DNA of 31,019 bases from Desulfobacteraceae bacterium UBA2245. GTDB taxonomy: Bacteria; Desulfobacterota; Desulfobacteria; Desulfobacterales; UBA2245. Within the stretch, counting starts at the first letter, position 1. Each line of letters begins with the position of its first letter. The notes below the pieces were generated by a model. The model searched no databases and was not told the DNA's origin. It saw nothing but the letters and a program-made list of their open reading frames with translations. Positions 7,198 to 18,100 of this stretch are shown piece by piece. Location: positions 1 through 31,019 of the forward strand of contig DDYB01000013.1 of the NCBI GenBank assembly GCA_002347265.1, written 5' to 3'. Position numbers and translations under genes: made by a program.

Positions 7198-8487
7198 ATG
7201 GAATCCATCCGGAACGCACTCGGCCCTTTTCGACCGCCGCAGACGGCATATGTCCGCCAGAAGCTTCATGCGGCCGCAATTGAAGACCTTCCCCGGCACT
7301 TGAAGGAAATTCTGGCGCCGATCCGTCCTTCCGGCGTCCGCCCGGGGCAGAGCGTGGCCGTAGCCGTCGGAAGCCGGGGCATCCGTCAACTGGACTGCAT
7401 CGTCCTCCACTGCATTCGTCACCTGAAATCCCTGGGACTCAGGCCCTTTATCGTGCCCGCCATGGGAAGCCACGGGGGCGCTTCGGCTCAGGGGCAGCTT
7501 GCCGTGCTCAAGCGCCTGGGCATCACGGAAACCGCCATGCAGGCGCCCATCGTATCGGACATGACGGTTCGCCGCGTCGGCGAGCTGGACCAAATGGAAA
7601 TCTGTCTCGATCAGGCCGCCCTGGAGGCGGATCACATCGTGATCGTCAACCGGATCAAACCCCATACCAAGTTCAACGCCGATATCGAAAGCGGCCTCTG
7701 CAAGATGCTGACCATCGGCCTGGGAAAAGACCGGGGCGCCCGGACCTTCCATCGCTGCGCGGTCCGTCATGGATTCGGCATTCTCGAGAAGGCCGCCGCC
7801 TGGATTCTTGGACATCAGAGCATCCTCTTCGGCCTGGCCGTGGTCGAGGACGGATTCGGTCAAACAGCCCATGTGGAGGCGGTCCTTCCCGGCCGGATGA
7901 TCGAGCGGGAAAAGGCGCTTCTCAAGGAAGCCTGCCGCATGATGCCCGGAATCCCCCTGAACGGAATCGACCTGCTGATCGTGGATTTTATCGGCAAGGA
8001 CATCAGCGGCATCGGAATGGATTCCAACGTCACCGGAAGGCACCGGGACATTGTCGGGGATTTCTTCACCCACCCCCATGTCCGGCGCATCTTTGTCCGG
8101 AATCTTTCCCCCGGCTCGGACGGCAACGCCAGCGGAATCGGACTGGCCGACATCACCACCCGGCGCCTGGTGGAAAGCATGGACCGGGGAAAAACCTACA
8201 TCAATGCCCTGACGGCGATCTCCCTGGAAAAAGCCGCCATTCCCATGTATTTCGACACGGACCGGGAGTGCCTGCAGGCGGCCGCGGCAGGCCTTGGACT
8301 GGACAGCCTGAATGCGGCCCGCCTAGTTCGCATTCAAGACACCTCGAAGCTTGAAATCCTTCAGGTTTCCAGGGCGCTTGAATTCGAAATCAGGGCCCGG
8401 ACCGATCTGACACGTCTCACCGAGTGGGCGCCCATGACCCTGGATTCGCAGGGCAACCTGCCGGCTTTTGAAAGCCCGCTTCCATGA
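7198..8487 (+). CDS. LarA-like DUF2088 (lactate-racemase N-terminal domain) protein
   Basis: The 429-residue protein matches the DUF2088/lactate-racemase-domain family. Characteristic stretches are AMGSHGG (88-94), VNRIKPHTKF (150-159) with K154 and H156, and CKMLTIGLGK shortly after. In LarA this domain, with a nickel-pincer cofactor, racemises lactate. Many relatives in anaerobes have other, unknown substrates, and no larB, larC or larE genes are present here, so racemase activity should not be assumed. The first ATG is used because the next in-frame Met lies far inside conserved sequence. It has no visible Shine-Dalgarno and is only 13 nt from the end of repeat copy 2. Its TGA stop overlaps the start of the following methyltransferase gene (ATGA). 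Confidence 0.85.
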   Translation: MESIRNALGPFRPPQTAYVRQKLHAAAIEDLPRHLKEILAPIRPSGVRPGQSVAVAVGSRGIRQLDCIVLHCIRHLKSLGLRPFIVPAMGSHGGASAQGQLAVLKRLGITETAMQAPIVSDMTVRRVGELDQMEICLDQAALEADHIVIVNRIKPHTKFNADIESGLCKMLTIGLGKDRGARTFHRCAVRHGFGILEKAAAWILGHQSILFGLAVVEDGFGQTAHVEAVLPGRMIEREKALLKEACRMMPGIPLNGIDLLIVDFIGKDISGIGMDSNVTGRHRDIVGDFFTHPHVRRIFVRNLSPGSDGNASGIGLADITTRRLVESMDRGKTYINALTAISLEKAAIPMYFDTDRECLQAAAAGLGLDSLNAARLVRIQDTSKLEILQVSRALEFEIRARTDLTRLTEWAPMTLDSQGNLPAFESPLP

Positions 8488-9020
8488 CCGCCGCGCCGTT
8501 CGATCTGCGCAGGGCGGACAGCCCCCTCGGCCCGTTCGCCGTCCTTTTCCGGGCCGAGCCCTTCTGCATTTTCCGCATTCTCCTGCCCGGGGAAAGCGTT
8601 CCGAAGGCCCGGCCCCTTGATGACCGCACCGATTCGCCCCCTGCCCTGCGCGAGGTCGTTCGAATGATTCAGGCTTATTTTGAAGGAAAACCGATCGGCG
8701 CACCGCCGTGGAAATGGCTCCACACCGCCGACCTGACCGGACTTGAGCGGGCCGTGCTGGAAGCGACCGCGCGAATCCCCTATGGAGGCCTGCGTGCTTA
8801 CCGGGATATCGCCCTGGCCGCGGGACGGCCCAAAGCATGCCGGGCCGTCGGGAACGCCCTGGGCAAAAACCCGTTTCCGATCCTCATCCCCTGCCATCGC
8901 GTGATTCGAGCCAGCGGCGAAATCGGCGGCTTCGGCGGAGGCACGGCTCTGAAAAAGAAGCTGATCGCCCTGGAAGCCCGGTTCGTCGGATCCACGGACT
9001 CAGGTGTTACGGGCTCGTAA
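8484..9020 (+). CDS. ogt: Methylated-DNA--protein-cysteine S-methyltransferase
   Basis: This 178-residue suicide DNA-repair protein moves the alkyl group of O6-alkylguanine or O4-alkylthymine to its own cysteine. The active-site motif is PCHRV with C137, preceded by the DNA-binding helix region RPKACRAVGNALGKNP, whose arginine acts as the base-flipping finger. It is followed by GGFGGG. An N-terminal domain of about 85 residues is present but diverged. Its ATG overlaps the DUF2088 stop by four bases, so the two are translationally coupled. The pairing with a LarA-like protein has no obvious metabolic logic and may only reflect co-transcription. Ogt and Ada-C type names are both possible; no Ada regulatory domain is present. 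Confidence 0.93.
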   Translation: MTAAPFDLRRADSPLGPFAVLFRAEPFCIFRILLPGESVPKARPLDDRTDSPPALREVVRMIQAYFEGKPIGAPPWKWLHTADLTGLERAVLEATARIPYGGLRAYRDIALAAGRPKACRAVGNALGKNPFPILIPCHRVIRASGEIGGFGGGTALKKKLIALEARFVGSTDSGVTGS

Positions 9021-9097
9021 AAAACCGGCCGGCCTTCCCCTCAGGGATTTCATCGAAGCCCTGACGGCAAAGCTTCCGCCTCTTTTTGTCATTATCC

Positions 9098-9126
9098 TTG
9101 ACCTTGAAGCGCCAAAACCATATACA
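9098..9126 (+). promoter_or_regulatory. sigma70-like promoter upstream of the YkgJ-family gene
   Basis: TTGACC (9098-9103) and TATACA (9121-9126) are exactly 17 bp apart, a near-consensus promoter. It lies just after the ogt stop (9020) and argues that the next gene starts downstream of it rather than at the upstream in-frame ATG at 9004. A GACCCC...GGGGTC hairpin (9148-9170, nine pairs with one bulged base) falls in the predicted leader. Confidence 0.55.
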
Positions 9127-9270
9127 GGTCTTATCACGCCAGACAACGACCCCTGCCGTCGCACGGGGTCCGGAATCATCCACAAAACACCGTCAACAGA
9201 AAGAAGCATCCGCTTGACTGAAAGCAGCCATTGCGCCCGGAACGCTGACACAGTCGGCAACGCGATTCCG

Positions 9271-9879
9271 ATGACTCCGGAAGAAAAACTCGTGACCGAC
9301 GTTTATGCTTCGGTGGACACAGCGACCGCATGCAACCTGGAAAAGCTCCGCAGCGAAGACGGCGTTATCGCGTCCTGCAAACAGGGCTGCTGCCACTGCT
9401 GCCGGTTTTTCATACTGATCAACGTCGCGGAAGCCCGCACCCTGGCGTGCTACATCCGGCGAAACTTTTCCCCGGACCGGATTGAAGCCGTTCGAAAAAA
9501 AACGCTTCAATGGCATGAATGGGAGCATTCAGGTCCGGGAAGATATCCGGCATCCGGCATAGGGCGATATGATTCGGGCTACGAACACGGATGCCCCCTG
9601 CTCTCGAATGGCATGTGCAGCGTATATCCGGTCCGGCCGGTCGTGTGCCGTGTTCATTTTGTCTCTTCAAATCCATTATTCTGCCTTGCGGCCAACGACC
9701 CTGAATCCGAGGAAGACGCTCCGGTCGTGCTCCTGTCCGTGGCTGCCGCCGCCGAAGCATCCGCCGGGGCGATTCGAAACCATATCGAAAAATCCGGGCT
9801 GGACTATACGCGCACCCTTATGCTGCTGCCGCACTGGCTGGAGATCGAAATGGGATGGGACTTTCACCTGTCTCGCTGA
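9271..9879 (+). CDS. YkgJ-family cysteine-cluster (zinc/iron-chelating) protein
   Basis: The protein carries the cysteine pattern of the YkgJ/CxxxCxxCC family: C36, C40, C41, C43 and C44 (numbered from ATG 9271), then CPLLSNGMCSVYPVRPVVCR further on. These cysteines probably bind a metal ion or Fe-S cluster; the biochemical role of the family is unsettled. The start is uncertain. The frame is open back to an ATG at 9004, but residues before about 9271 look non-coding and contain a good promoter. ATG 9271 gives 202 residues, the usual family size; TTG 9214, with a weak purine-rich site, would add 19 residues. The gene precedes the amylase by 98 nt. It may share transcription with it, but the functions are unrelated. 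Confidence 0.8.
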   Translation: MTPEEKLVTDVYASVDTATACNLEKLRSEDGVIASCKQGCCHCCRFFILINVAEARTLACYIRRNFSPDRIEAVRKKTLQWHEWEHSGPGRYPASGIGRYDSGYEHGCPLLSNGMCSVYPVRPVVCRVHFVSSNPLFCLAANDPESEEDAPVVLLSVAAAAEASAGAIRNHIEKSGLDYTRTLMLLPHWLEIEMGWDFHLSR

Positions 9880-9977
9880 AAACTTAAAGTTAAACCTCAG
9901 GAAATTTGCTTCGGGTCTATTCCGGCCTGTACGCCCGCGCTGCCGGTATTTTCAAATCATCGGAGAGGAGAAAACTC

Positions 9978-11477
9978 ATGAGCGCATGCAACGGCACGAT
10001 GATGCAGTACTTTCACTGGTACCTGCCTGCGGACGGCGCCCTGTGGAAACAGGTTTCCTCCGCGGCTCCGGGCCTGGCCGAACTCGGCATCACGGCGCTC
10101 TGGCTTCCGCCCCCGTTCAAAGGCACGGGCGGCGGAAACGACGCGGGCTACGGGGTCTATGACCTGTATGATCTGGGAGAGTTTCACCAGAAGGGATCGA
10201 TCCGCACCAAGTACGGCGACCGGTCCGAATATCTCGACGCGCTTCGGGCGTCCAGGGCCGCGGGCCTTCAGGTCTACGCCGACATCGTGTTCAACCACCG
10301 GGGCGGGGCGGACGACGCCGAATGGGTCAAGGCCGTCCGCGTCCGGAAGGAAGACCGGTCCAGGGAATTTACCCTGGATTACGACGACTACTGGATCGAG
10401 GCCTTCACCGTGTTCAACTTTCCGCAGCGCCGGGGAAAATACTCCGACTTCACCTGGAACTGGGAACTCTTCGACGGCGTGGATTTTGCCGCCAACTTTC
10501 CCAGGGAAACCGGCGTGGTGTTCAAGTTCCACCAGCGGGGCAAGGACTGGGCGAAAATGGTCAGCGGCGAGCTGGGAAACTACGATTACCTGATGTTTTC
10601 GGACATCGACATGAACCATCCGGCCGTCCGCACGGAACTGGGAAACTGGGGAAAGTGGTTCCTCGACCAGACCGGCATCGACGGATTCCGCCTGGATGCG
10701 GTCAAGCACATTCAGTTCAGCTTCTTCTGGTACTGGCTCGAACAGATGCGCCGCCATGCCGGACGGCCTCTTTTCGCCGTGGGAGAATACTGGAACCCGG
10801 ACAACGTCGAGGAGCTTCACGCGTATATTCAGGGCACCCATGGGTGCATGTCGCTCTTTGACGCCCCCCTTCACCGCAACTTCCACGAGGCGTCCCGTTC
10901 CGGCGGCCGTTACGACATGCGCCGGATTCTGGACAACACGCTGATGAGTCAGCAGCCGGCCCTGGCCGTGACCCTGGTCGACAACCACGACACCCAGCCC
11001 TGCCAGGCACTGGAATCCTGGGTGGACTGGTGGTTCAAGCCCCTGGCCTACGCCGTCATTCTGCTTCGGGCCGAGGGATACCCCTGCGTCTTTTATCCGG
11101 ATCTGTACGGCGCCGAATACGAAGACAAAACCCATCACATCCTTCTGGCGCCGATCCCCGGGCTTGCCAGGATGATTTCCGCCCGCAGCCGGTTCGCCTT
11201 CGGCGCCCAGCGCGATTATTTCGACCATGCAAACATCATCGGCTGGACCCGGGAAGGAGAAGAAGCGCGTCCGGGATCCGGTCTTGCCGTGATTTTAAGC
11301 GACGGCCCCGGCGGGAGCAGGTGGATGCATGTCGGCCAGGCCCACCGGGGAAAAACCTTTGCCGATTGCCTGGAAAACGCATCCGGAAACGTAACGATCA
11401 ACGAATACGGATGGGGAGAATTTTACTGCGCAGGCGGATCGGTTTCCGTCTGGCTGGACCGGGCGCAGATCCCCTGA
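9978..11477 (+). CDS. Cytoplasmic alpha-amylase, glycoside hydrolase family 13
   Basis: This 499-residue enzyme hydrolyses internal alpha-1,4-glucosidic bonds of starch, glycogen or maltodextrins. All four GH13 regions are visible: region I DIVFNH (102-107), region II GFRLDAVKH with nucleophile D240, region III GEYW with acid/base E270, and region IV VDNHDT with D338. The opening NGTMMQYFHWYLP is typical of the subfamily that includes E. coli AmyA and Bacillus amylases (GH13_5). No signal peptide precedes it, so it should act on internal glycogen or imported dextrins. ATG 9978 is chosen because GAGAGGAG lies seven bases upstream; an upstream in-frame start at 9906 would add an unconserved 24 residues. 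No transporter or glycogen gene is adjacent. Confidence 0.95.
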   Translation: MSACNGTMMQYFHWYLPADGALWKQVSSAAPGLAELGITALWLPPPFKGTGGGNDAGYGVYDLYDLGEFHQKGSIRTKYGDRSEYLDALRASRAAGLQVYADIVFNHRGGADDAEWVKAVRVRKEDRSREFTLDYDDYWIEAFTVFNFPQRRGKYSDFTWNWELFDGVDFAANFPRETGVVFKFHQRGKDWAKMVSGELGNYDYLMFSDIDMNHPAVRTELGNWGKWFLDQTGIDGFRLDAVKHIQFSFFWYWLEQMRRHAGRPLFAVGEYWNPDNVEELHAYIQGTHGCMSLFDAPLHRNFHEASRSGGRYDMRRILDNTLMSQQPALAVTLVDNHDTQPCQALESWVDWWFKPLAYAVILLRAEGYPCVFYPDLYGAEYEDKTHHILLAPIPGLARMISARSRFAFGAQRDYFDHANIIGWTREGEEARPGSGLAVILSDGPGGSRWMHVGQAHRGKTFADCLENASGNVTINEYGWGEFYCAGGSVSVWLDRAQIP

Positions 11478-12197
11478 CCGGATCAAGCCGCCGGAATACG
11501 GGCACCACCGGCAGGGCGGATACATTTTCCACAGCACAAAATAAATCCACGCCTGGATTATCTTTACTAGCAGACGCACCAGTTGCGCCTTAAAAAATCT
11601 GTTTTTTTATTGACAACAGGCAGGCCCTTAAGTTACCTGTAACCTATCATCCTTATAAATTATAAATGACAATCAGTTTTTTAGGCGCGGGTCAGAACGA
11701 AAGACCACCGGCAGCCAAAGGTGGCCTGGGTTTTCAGGACAGAAAACAGGGGGTTATCAGCGGAAAACCGCCCGGTGTTCATCATGTTCATGCAGCTGGC
11801 GTCTGATCGCACTTCCGGGCATCCTCTGCCGCTTCGATTTCAAAATGCCGGTACATGAATTTTTCTGGGTCTCTTTCGGGTTCTACGCTCCTTCTGACTT
11901 GCCGCGGTGCGGTTTTAGAAATTGCGTCATTGTCCGGTTCTTTCGGACAAGATTCATAATACATAAGGTACGATTTTTTTTGTAAACTAGGTAAAAAATC
12001 ATACGTTTGGCGTATTGTTTCGTGAATAAATAAATTATACGCAATTTTTATATAAGGTACGATACGCAACACAGCACAAAAAGGGATATGAAAGTTCGGG
12101 CAGGACTTTTGTATCCTTCGATCAAAAATACAATCATTCATCATAAGTTACAGCCAGATTACAGGGTAACGCCCTTCAAAAACTCAGGAGGTGGGTC
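11478..12197 (+). other. 720-bp AT-rich non-coding region upstream of the giant gene
   Basis: No convincing gene is present. Visible features are a GTTAC-CT-GTAAC palindrome (11632-11643), a TTATAA-A-TTATAA palindrome (11653-11665), and a series of short hairpins between 11690 and 11738. Two copies of ATAAGGTACGAT lie at 11963 and 12052, and a cluster of ATACG-type words at 12001-12069. TTGACA at 11610 lacks a good -10 box at the right distance. A strong AGGAGGTG ribosome-binding site (12186-12193) ends the region, four bases before the giant gene's ATG. The size and AT-richness suggest a complex control region for the giant gene. Confidence 0.6.
11963..12069 (+). promoter_or_regulatory. Cluster of direct and inverted repeats, candidate operator region
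   Basis: The 12-mer ATAAGGTACGAT occurs at 11963-11974 and again at 12052-12063, 89 bp apart. Between and beside them are ATACG...CGTAT as an inverted repeat (12001-12015) and ATACGCAA at 12037-12044 and 12062-12069. Such repeated words in an AT-rich stretch 130-235 bp before a start codon are what a cooperative regulator site would look like. No regulator can be named. Confidence 0.4.
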
Positions 12198-15100
12198 ATG
12201 GGTATCGCCAGAAATTTACGCAGATTAGCCCGGAAGCAGGACGCCGTCGCCGCTAAAAAACCCCAGCGAAAAGCAATGATGGAACCTTTGGAGCCAAGGG
12301 TGCTGCTGAGCGCAGATGGTGTCATTGGAGGCATTACTGGCGCACTCGATACAGGTTTCGGTTTCGTTTACAACGAAATGGACGACCTCATTGCGAACGA
12401 CCCGCTTCTGGATGCTTATGTGCCCGGCATCCTGATCACGCAGATCATGGAAGATTCCGCGGCGCTGATCAGCCCCACGATGGAGCAGGCGCTGGGAATC
12501 GAGGTGGATGTGGACAAGAGTGCGAACCCCTATCAGGATTCCGGGTTCGGCTCAGGGATCGAAGGTACGAATTCACTGGCAGCCAGGTACTCTTTTGTAG
12601 CCAACTATGCAGACGATTATAGCTGGTACGGTGATAGCCATACGGATGAACGCGCCCTGGACGCCATGGACATCAACCGGGACGGCCGGGTCAGCGCAGA
12701 GGAGGCTTTTGGCGTTCTGGTGTTCGGCCAGATCGAGAACTATCTGGGCCGGACCACTTTCGGTGACTGGGACGGCAGCGGCGAGACTGATTCCGAGGAT
12801 GTTCGGAAGCAGACCTTCGCCTACCTCACGACTGGGTATTGGTCGGGACTTTCATGGGAACAACTCAGCATCCCTTCCACTTCTGGCATGCTTGAGAATC
12901 TCGATATCAGCGACCGGTTCGAGCTTAGCGTGGACACCGCCGGGAGCAGCAGCAGCGGCGCCTATGGGGACGTGATGTTCGACCTGGACATCACACTGGT
13001 TCTGAAAGAGGCCGACCAGGTTGACCTGGGCTACCGGGCCGACGAACTCGACATCTTCCTTGATCCGGGCGATCCCCCCGTATCCGCCACCCCCACCAAG
13101 GTCAATGTATGGCGGACCCTGGAATTCGATTCCTTTATTTTCGGCTTTAACAACGCCTCCGACGAAGTCGTTGATGATTTCGACGATTTCTATTTCGGTG
13201 CGCCCGAGGGCATGCGGCTCGCGGTGGATATCGACAGTTCCACTGCGGCGGATAGCGGGGACCCGGTTTCCGTGGCCGGTATGGAGGTTAATGTCGGATT
13301 CCTGGGCACAACGGTGCAGAATGTAACCGGCGAGGGTTATTACCTTGATATGGACGCTCTGGGATATGCGGACGATCCGAGTCATCCGGAGGCCCTGGGG
13401 TTCACGCGCGATTCTCTGCCCCAATCGAGCGGTACCGGATCGATCACCGCCGCCGCAGCGCCGGAGTCGGTCACCCAGGATGCCGACACGGCCAACGACT
13501 ACCAACTTGAATGGGACGTTGTTTTTTCGCTCAAGATCGGCAATCAGGATTACAGCCCTGCGGTGGAAGTTAAACTCTACAAGGGCGCCACTACCGACAA
13601 TGATTCGCTTTCAGACCTCATAACCGACATCGAGAGCGCTATCACCTTCGCCAATGGAGATCTGGGCGACCTGGTGACGGTCAAGGACAACGGCGGAAAA
13701 ATCCAATTTGTGCTGCACGATGGCGTGACTGTGAATCCAACGCCTCTGGGTTTTGCAGCGGAAACCACGGGTGGCGGGGCCGGGATTTTGTTGTCCAGCA
13801 CCACCATTCCTCTGGTCGGCCAGACGGCGCCGGCGACCGTTCGCTTCCTTCTTTATGTGGGCGGCCCAACTCCGCAATTCAAGGTTATTTCATTTACGCC
13901 GATCACCGTCGATCATGATGGCAGCGAGACAGATGGCGACGATACCACCAACACCGTCAGGATAGTCACCCTGGGGTCTTTGATTGCTGATCTGAACACC
14001 GCGTTGGGTGGCACCGGCGTTGTCGCCACGGAGAATGCCGGAAAGATCCAGCTCACTTCGACGGGAGGGGTACCCCTGGGCATCACCAACACCATCTCCC
14101 TCGACACGGTTGAGGAAATTACCCTTCGCGAACTGGCGGATAACGACCAGGTATTCCAGATTGCGGCAGACCCGGATGCCAGTTTCACCCTGAACCTGAC
14201 GTTAAAGGCCGATGCCGGGCTTCAAGCAACAGGCACCGATACACCTTATGAACCCCAGGGTACCATCAGCGTGAATCTGAACCCCTTTGACCAGGGCGTC
14301 GTTCCCACCAACGATGTTGAGGGCGTACTGGTGGATGTAGACCCTGATACGGGGATTCCCATATACAAGGCCAAGTACGAATTGACTTTCGGCGGCGATA
14401 TGGATCCGGAGATGCTCGACTTCAACGTGATCGGCACACCGGAGGTCCTGGGCATCATCAATCAGCTCGGGAACTGGCTTGACCGGCTGGTCGCGACCGA
14501 CCTCTTCACCACCTTCGACATCCCCTTTGCCGAAACGTCCCTGGCCGAACTGCTGGCCTTCAAGGACCTCATCTCCGACACCCTTCTGATCGACGACGGC
14601 GACGACGGCACCAAGGACCCCGCCGAATCTACCGACGACGTGAATGACCAGATGCGCCTGCTCGGGTGGGCAGACATCAACGGCCAGGTACAACTGGTCC
14701 CCTTCTTCGGCAATGCCCAGGAACTGGAGGAAAGGCTCGCCAAGGTGCTTGTGTGGATCGGTGTTTATACTAGTGAAACCGACGCGCTTGCCGGCATTGA
14801 TGCGAGCTACGACTCGACCGCCAAGGAACTCACCTACAATCTTGATCTAACCCACAACCTGATCCCGTATTCCCTGCAGGCTGACGGCATCGAGGCGCCC
14901 CTCGACTTCAATCTGAACCTCGACCCGCTGGCCTCCATCGTGACCGATGGCAAAGTGTCCCTCACCGCAACGGGCAGCTTCGACTTCACCCTTGGGATAA
15001 AGCTGGGCAATGCCGCAGCAGCATTGACCGGCAGCTCAACCCTGGAGGACGATTTGAACGCCGGTGAGGGCGTGACCCTCAATACCAACCTCGCCCTGAC

Positions 15101-18100
15101 CAGCCTGGACGAGATCGTACCCATCGTGGGCCGTCTCTCCGCTAACGCGAGCTTTATCCTCAGCGTTTGGAGGGATGGTGAAAGGACTGATGCTGCCATT
15201 GCCCTGACAAAGGCTGAAACCATCGCCAATAATTCCTTCGATGACCTTGTCGCACAACTCAACGAAAAGCTGGCAGGCACCGGCGTGGTTGCCGACGACT
15301 CCATGGCGGGCACGGGAGAGGGCGATTCGGGCCGCATCGTCCTGCGCGCTGCGGACGCGGACATTGATTACTTCCAGGTCTGGGCTTCATCGGGCAACAC
15401 CGCATACTCGGAACTCGGCCTCCAGCCCCAGAGTGCGGCGACAGTGTCTCTGATCGCACCGGCAGCGATGGCCTGGCCCACACCGGGGACGAATGTCAGC
15501 TTTGATATCAGCATAAAGTGGGACGGCGGCTTCTCGACGACCGTAGGGACCGTGAACGTCCTGAGCATCGCCGACAGCGGAAACCTCAGCAACACGACGG
15601 ACAACTCGACGTTCAACGATCTGATCAACGACATCAATGAAGCATTAAAAGCTATCGGCCTTGATGACGACATTGTTGCCAGCCAGTCCAACGGCTATCT
15701 GGTGCTGTCCGCGATCAACGCGAATATCACCGGCTTCACGGTTACACCCACCTTCACCGCAGCGGAAAAACTCGGACTGGATCTGCTCAAATACAAAGAG
15801 GCGCTTAAGGCGGACGGCGTGGACGCGACCGCGGCCGACGCCTTGACCTCCCTCGCGGCCGGCGTGACTCTCCGCGGGCAGGACGTGCCGGCCAACCCAT
15901 TCGGCCGCTTGACTGGAGGTGTCGCCTTTACCCTGAACGGCGTATCCTTGTCGTTAGCCAAGGCGGACACGGACGCCAACGCGACCGTCGACGACCTTAT
16001 CCGGGACATCAACACCGCGATCAACGGCACGAGTCTGAAAGGTACAATTGTTGCCGAGGGCGATGCCTATCATATCGTCTTCCGCGCCATCGACCCGACC
16101 ATCGGGCAGATCGCCATCTCGGATCTGAGCGTCGGTGAAGCGGCCCAGCTCGGCATTCAGAACGGAGATTCCGGGGGCAGCAGCGCAACAGGGCCCGACC
16201 TGACGGTCGTGGCCAACCGCCTTGCCCCCCTGTCCTACGGCGTGAACACGGATGCGACGTTCACGGTTTCGGTGACGGACAGCACCAAGGGCCAACTCGA
16301 CTGGTCCGTGACCATCGATGACGCCAACACCATCACCAACCGCTCGCTCTACGACCTGGCGGCGGACATCAACACCGCCATGAACGCCGGATTCGTGGAT
16401 ACATACCCAGCTTACAGCGCTTCAGAAAATCCCCTGATCGCGACGGTCCAGGGCAAGCAGATCGTCATCGGTCTCAAGACCACGGAAGGCGGAGCCAATC
16501 TCATCGGCGACCTGGCGCCTGTGTCGCAAGATGTTACGGCCTTCTCGATCAGCGTGGCGGACGGCGACGGCAATTCGGCGGCAACGCAGTTGAGACTGAC
16601 ATCCGACAGCGATGGTGCGCAGACGAACATCGCCGATACAGCGGATTTCGTTGTTTTTTACGCGGACGGAAATTCCGAGCGCATTTCTCTTGACAGCCTC
16701 GCGTACGGCCAGAAACTTTCTGACGCCAAAACCATCGCCGACCTGATCGCGTTGCTGGAAACCAGCGGGAATCTCGATGTATCGCTGCGTTCCGACGGTT
16801 CCGGGCTTGTGCTGCAGGATAAGACCTTCGACACCTCGACACCCGGCAACAACGTCCAGTCCTTCCGCATCGTCGGCGTCAACGGATCGCCGGCTGCGCT
16901 CCAGCTCGGCATCCTCGGCAGCGACACCAGCCAGCTCGATGTCGGCCAGTACGATGCCGCTAAAGCCGGCAGTCCGGACGGCAAGATCGAAGGCGCCCGT
17001 ATCGCCACCATCGATCTGCTGGACCGCGTGTTCATCGAGAGCCCGCATTTGACTGCGACGGTGGACCTGAGCACGGTGGGCGCGGTGAGCGCCGAGGCCA
17101 ATTTCGGCTTTGTGGGAGTGAAGCTGGAATCGGGTGTTGACCAGACGCTTTTCAATGCTGCTGCAACGGTTCCCTTTATTCTTACGGACGGCCGTGTAAT
17201 GCTGAGCGACCTGTTCAGCTCACTGGGCAATATCGGCAGTCTCCGTGACTTCGTCGGTCTGCCGACGCTGGTTACATCGAGCGACTTTGACTTGAAGATC
17301 AGTGTGTTTCCTGACACGCTCGCAGACATCTTCGAAATCCCTGACACCGCAACAGTCCACTTCGATATCCAGAACCTCGGCATTCTCCAGGATGTATATT
17401 CAGAGGGCGAAATTGCGGATGTGAAACAGCTCGTGCCCTGGGTGCACGTGGAAGGGGTTGGTATCGATGCACTGGCTAATTTCCAGGATATCAACTTCGA
17501 CAATGTTATTGCCGCGTTGCAGAAGATATCCGAATTTCTACAAGAGTTTGATGCGTTAAGCTTCCTCGGCCAGGACATTCCGCTTTTGGGGGTGAGCATC
17601 GACGACCTGCTTGAAGTCGCCGACAAGTTTGCTCAGGCGGTGGAAGACATTCAGCAGAACCCCGCTGGCGGCCTGCAGGTACTCGCTCAGAAAATCTGCG
17701 AAGCCTTCGGTCTGCCGGATTTCGGCGATCTTTCGGTTCAGGCGAATCTCGATGCATTCAATGCCTATTTCTCCGAACGAGGCATTCCCAACCCGACCGA
17801 GCTGATCAAGTTCGCCCTCGGCAACCTGGATGGAACGAACGACCTGTTGCGCTTCGACCTTCGCCTGCCCATCGGCTTCAGCAAAGGCATGAACCTTGAT
17901 CTGGACCTCGGAGCGCTCGATTTCCTCGACCAGCTTGGTCTTCCTGTGGACCTCCAGGGGGCAGCCGGACTGAACCTGACGGGATACCTCGACGCCAGGT
18001 TGTCTTTCGGCATAGACCTGGACAACCCGACGAACATCTATCTTTTTGACGATGCCTCGGGAATCGTCGGTTCCCTCACGGCCGGTGCCGACAACATCGC

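Noticed and set aside
11610..11638. TTGACA as a promoter for the giant gene
   Set aside because: At 17 bp spacing the -10 would be TTACCT, which matches too poorly, and it is about 560 bp from the start codon.
11685..11760. c-di-GMP (GEMM) riboswitch upstream of the giant gene
   Set aside because: A GAAA loop and some GC stems are present, but the conserved GACGCAAAGCC-type core and receptor helix are not.
12005..12022. Possible sigma54 site (TTGGCGTATTGTTTCG)
   Set aside because: The -24 GG is present, but the -12 GC is missing at the required spacing.
11788..12144. Minus-strand frame of 118 codons in the 11.5-12.2 kb non-coding region
   Set aside because: Its upstream half is AT-rich with low-complexity composition, no Shine-Dalgarno precedes either of the likely starts, and it overlaps the repeat cluster before the giant gene. 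The last ~58 codons look slightly more protein-like but are not recognisable.
12198..12320. Sec signal peptide or lipoprotein signal at the N-terminus of the giant protein
   Set aside because: The basic start is followed by the LEPR-XLL motif and no long hydrophobic core or lipobox cysteine.
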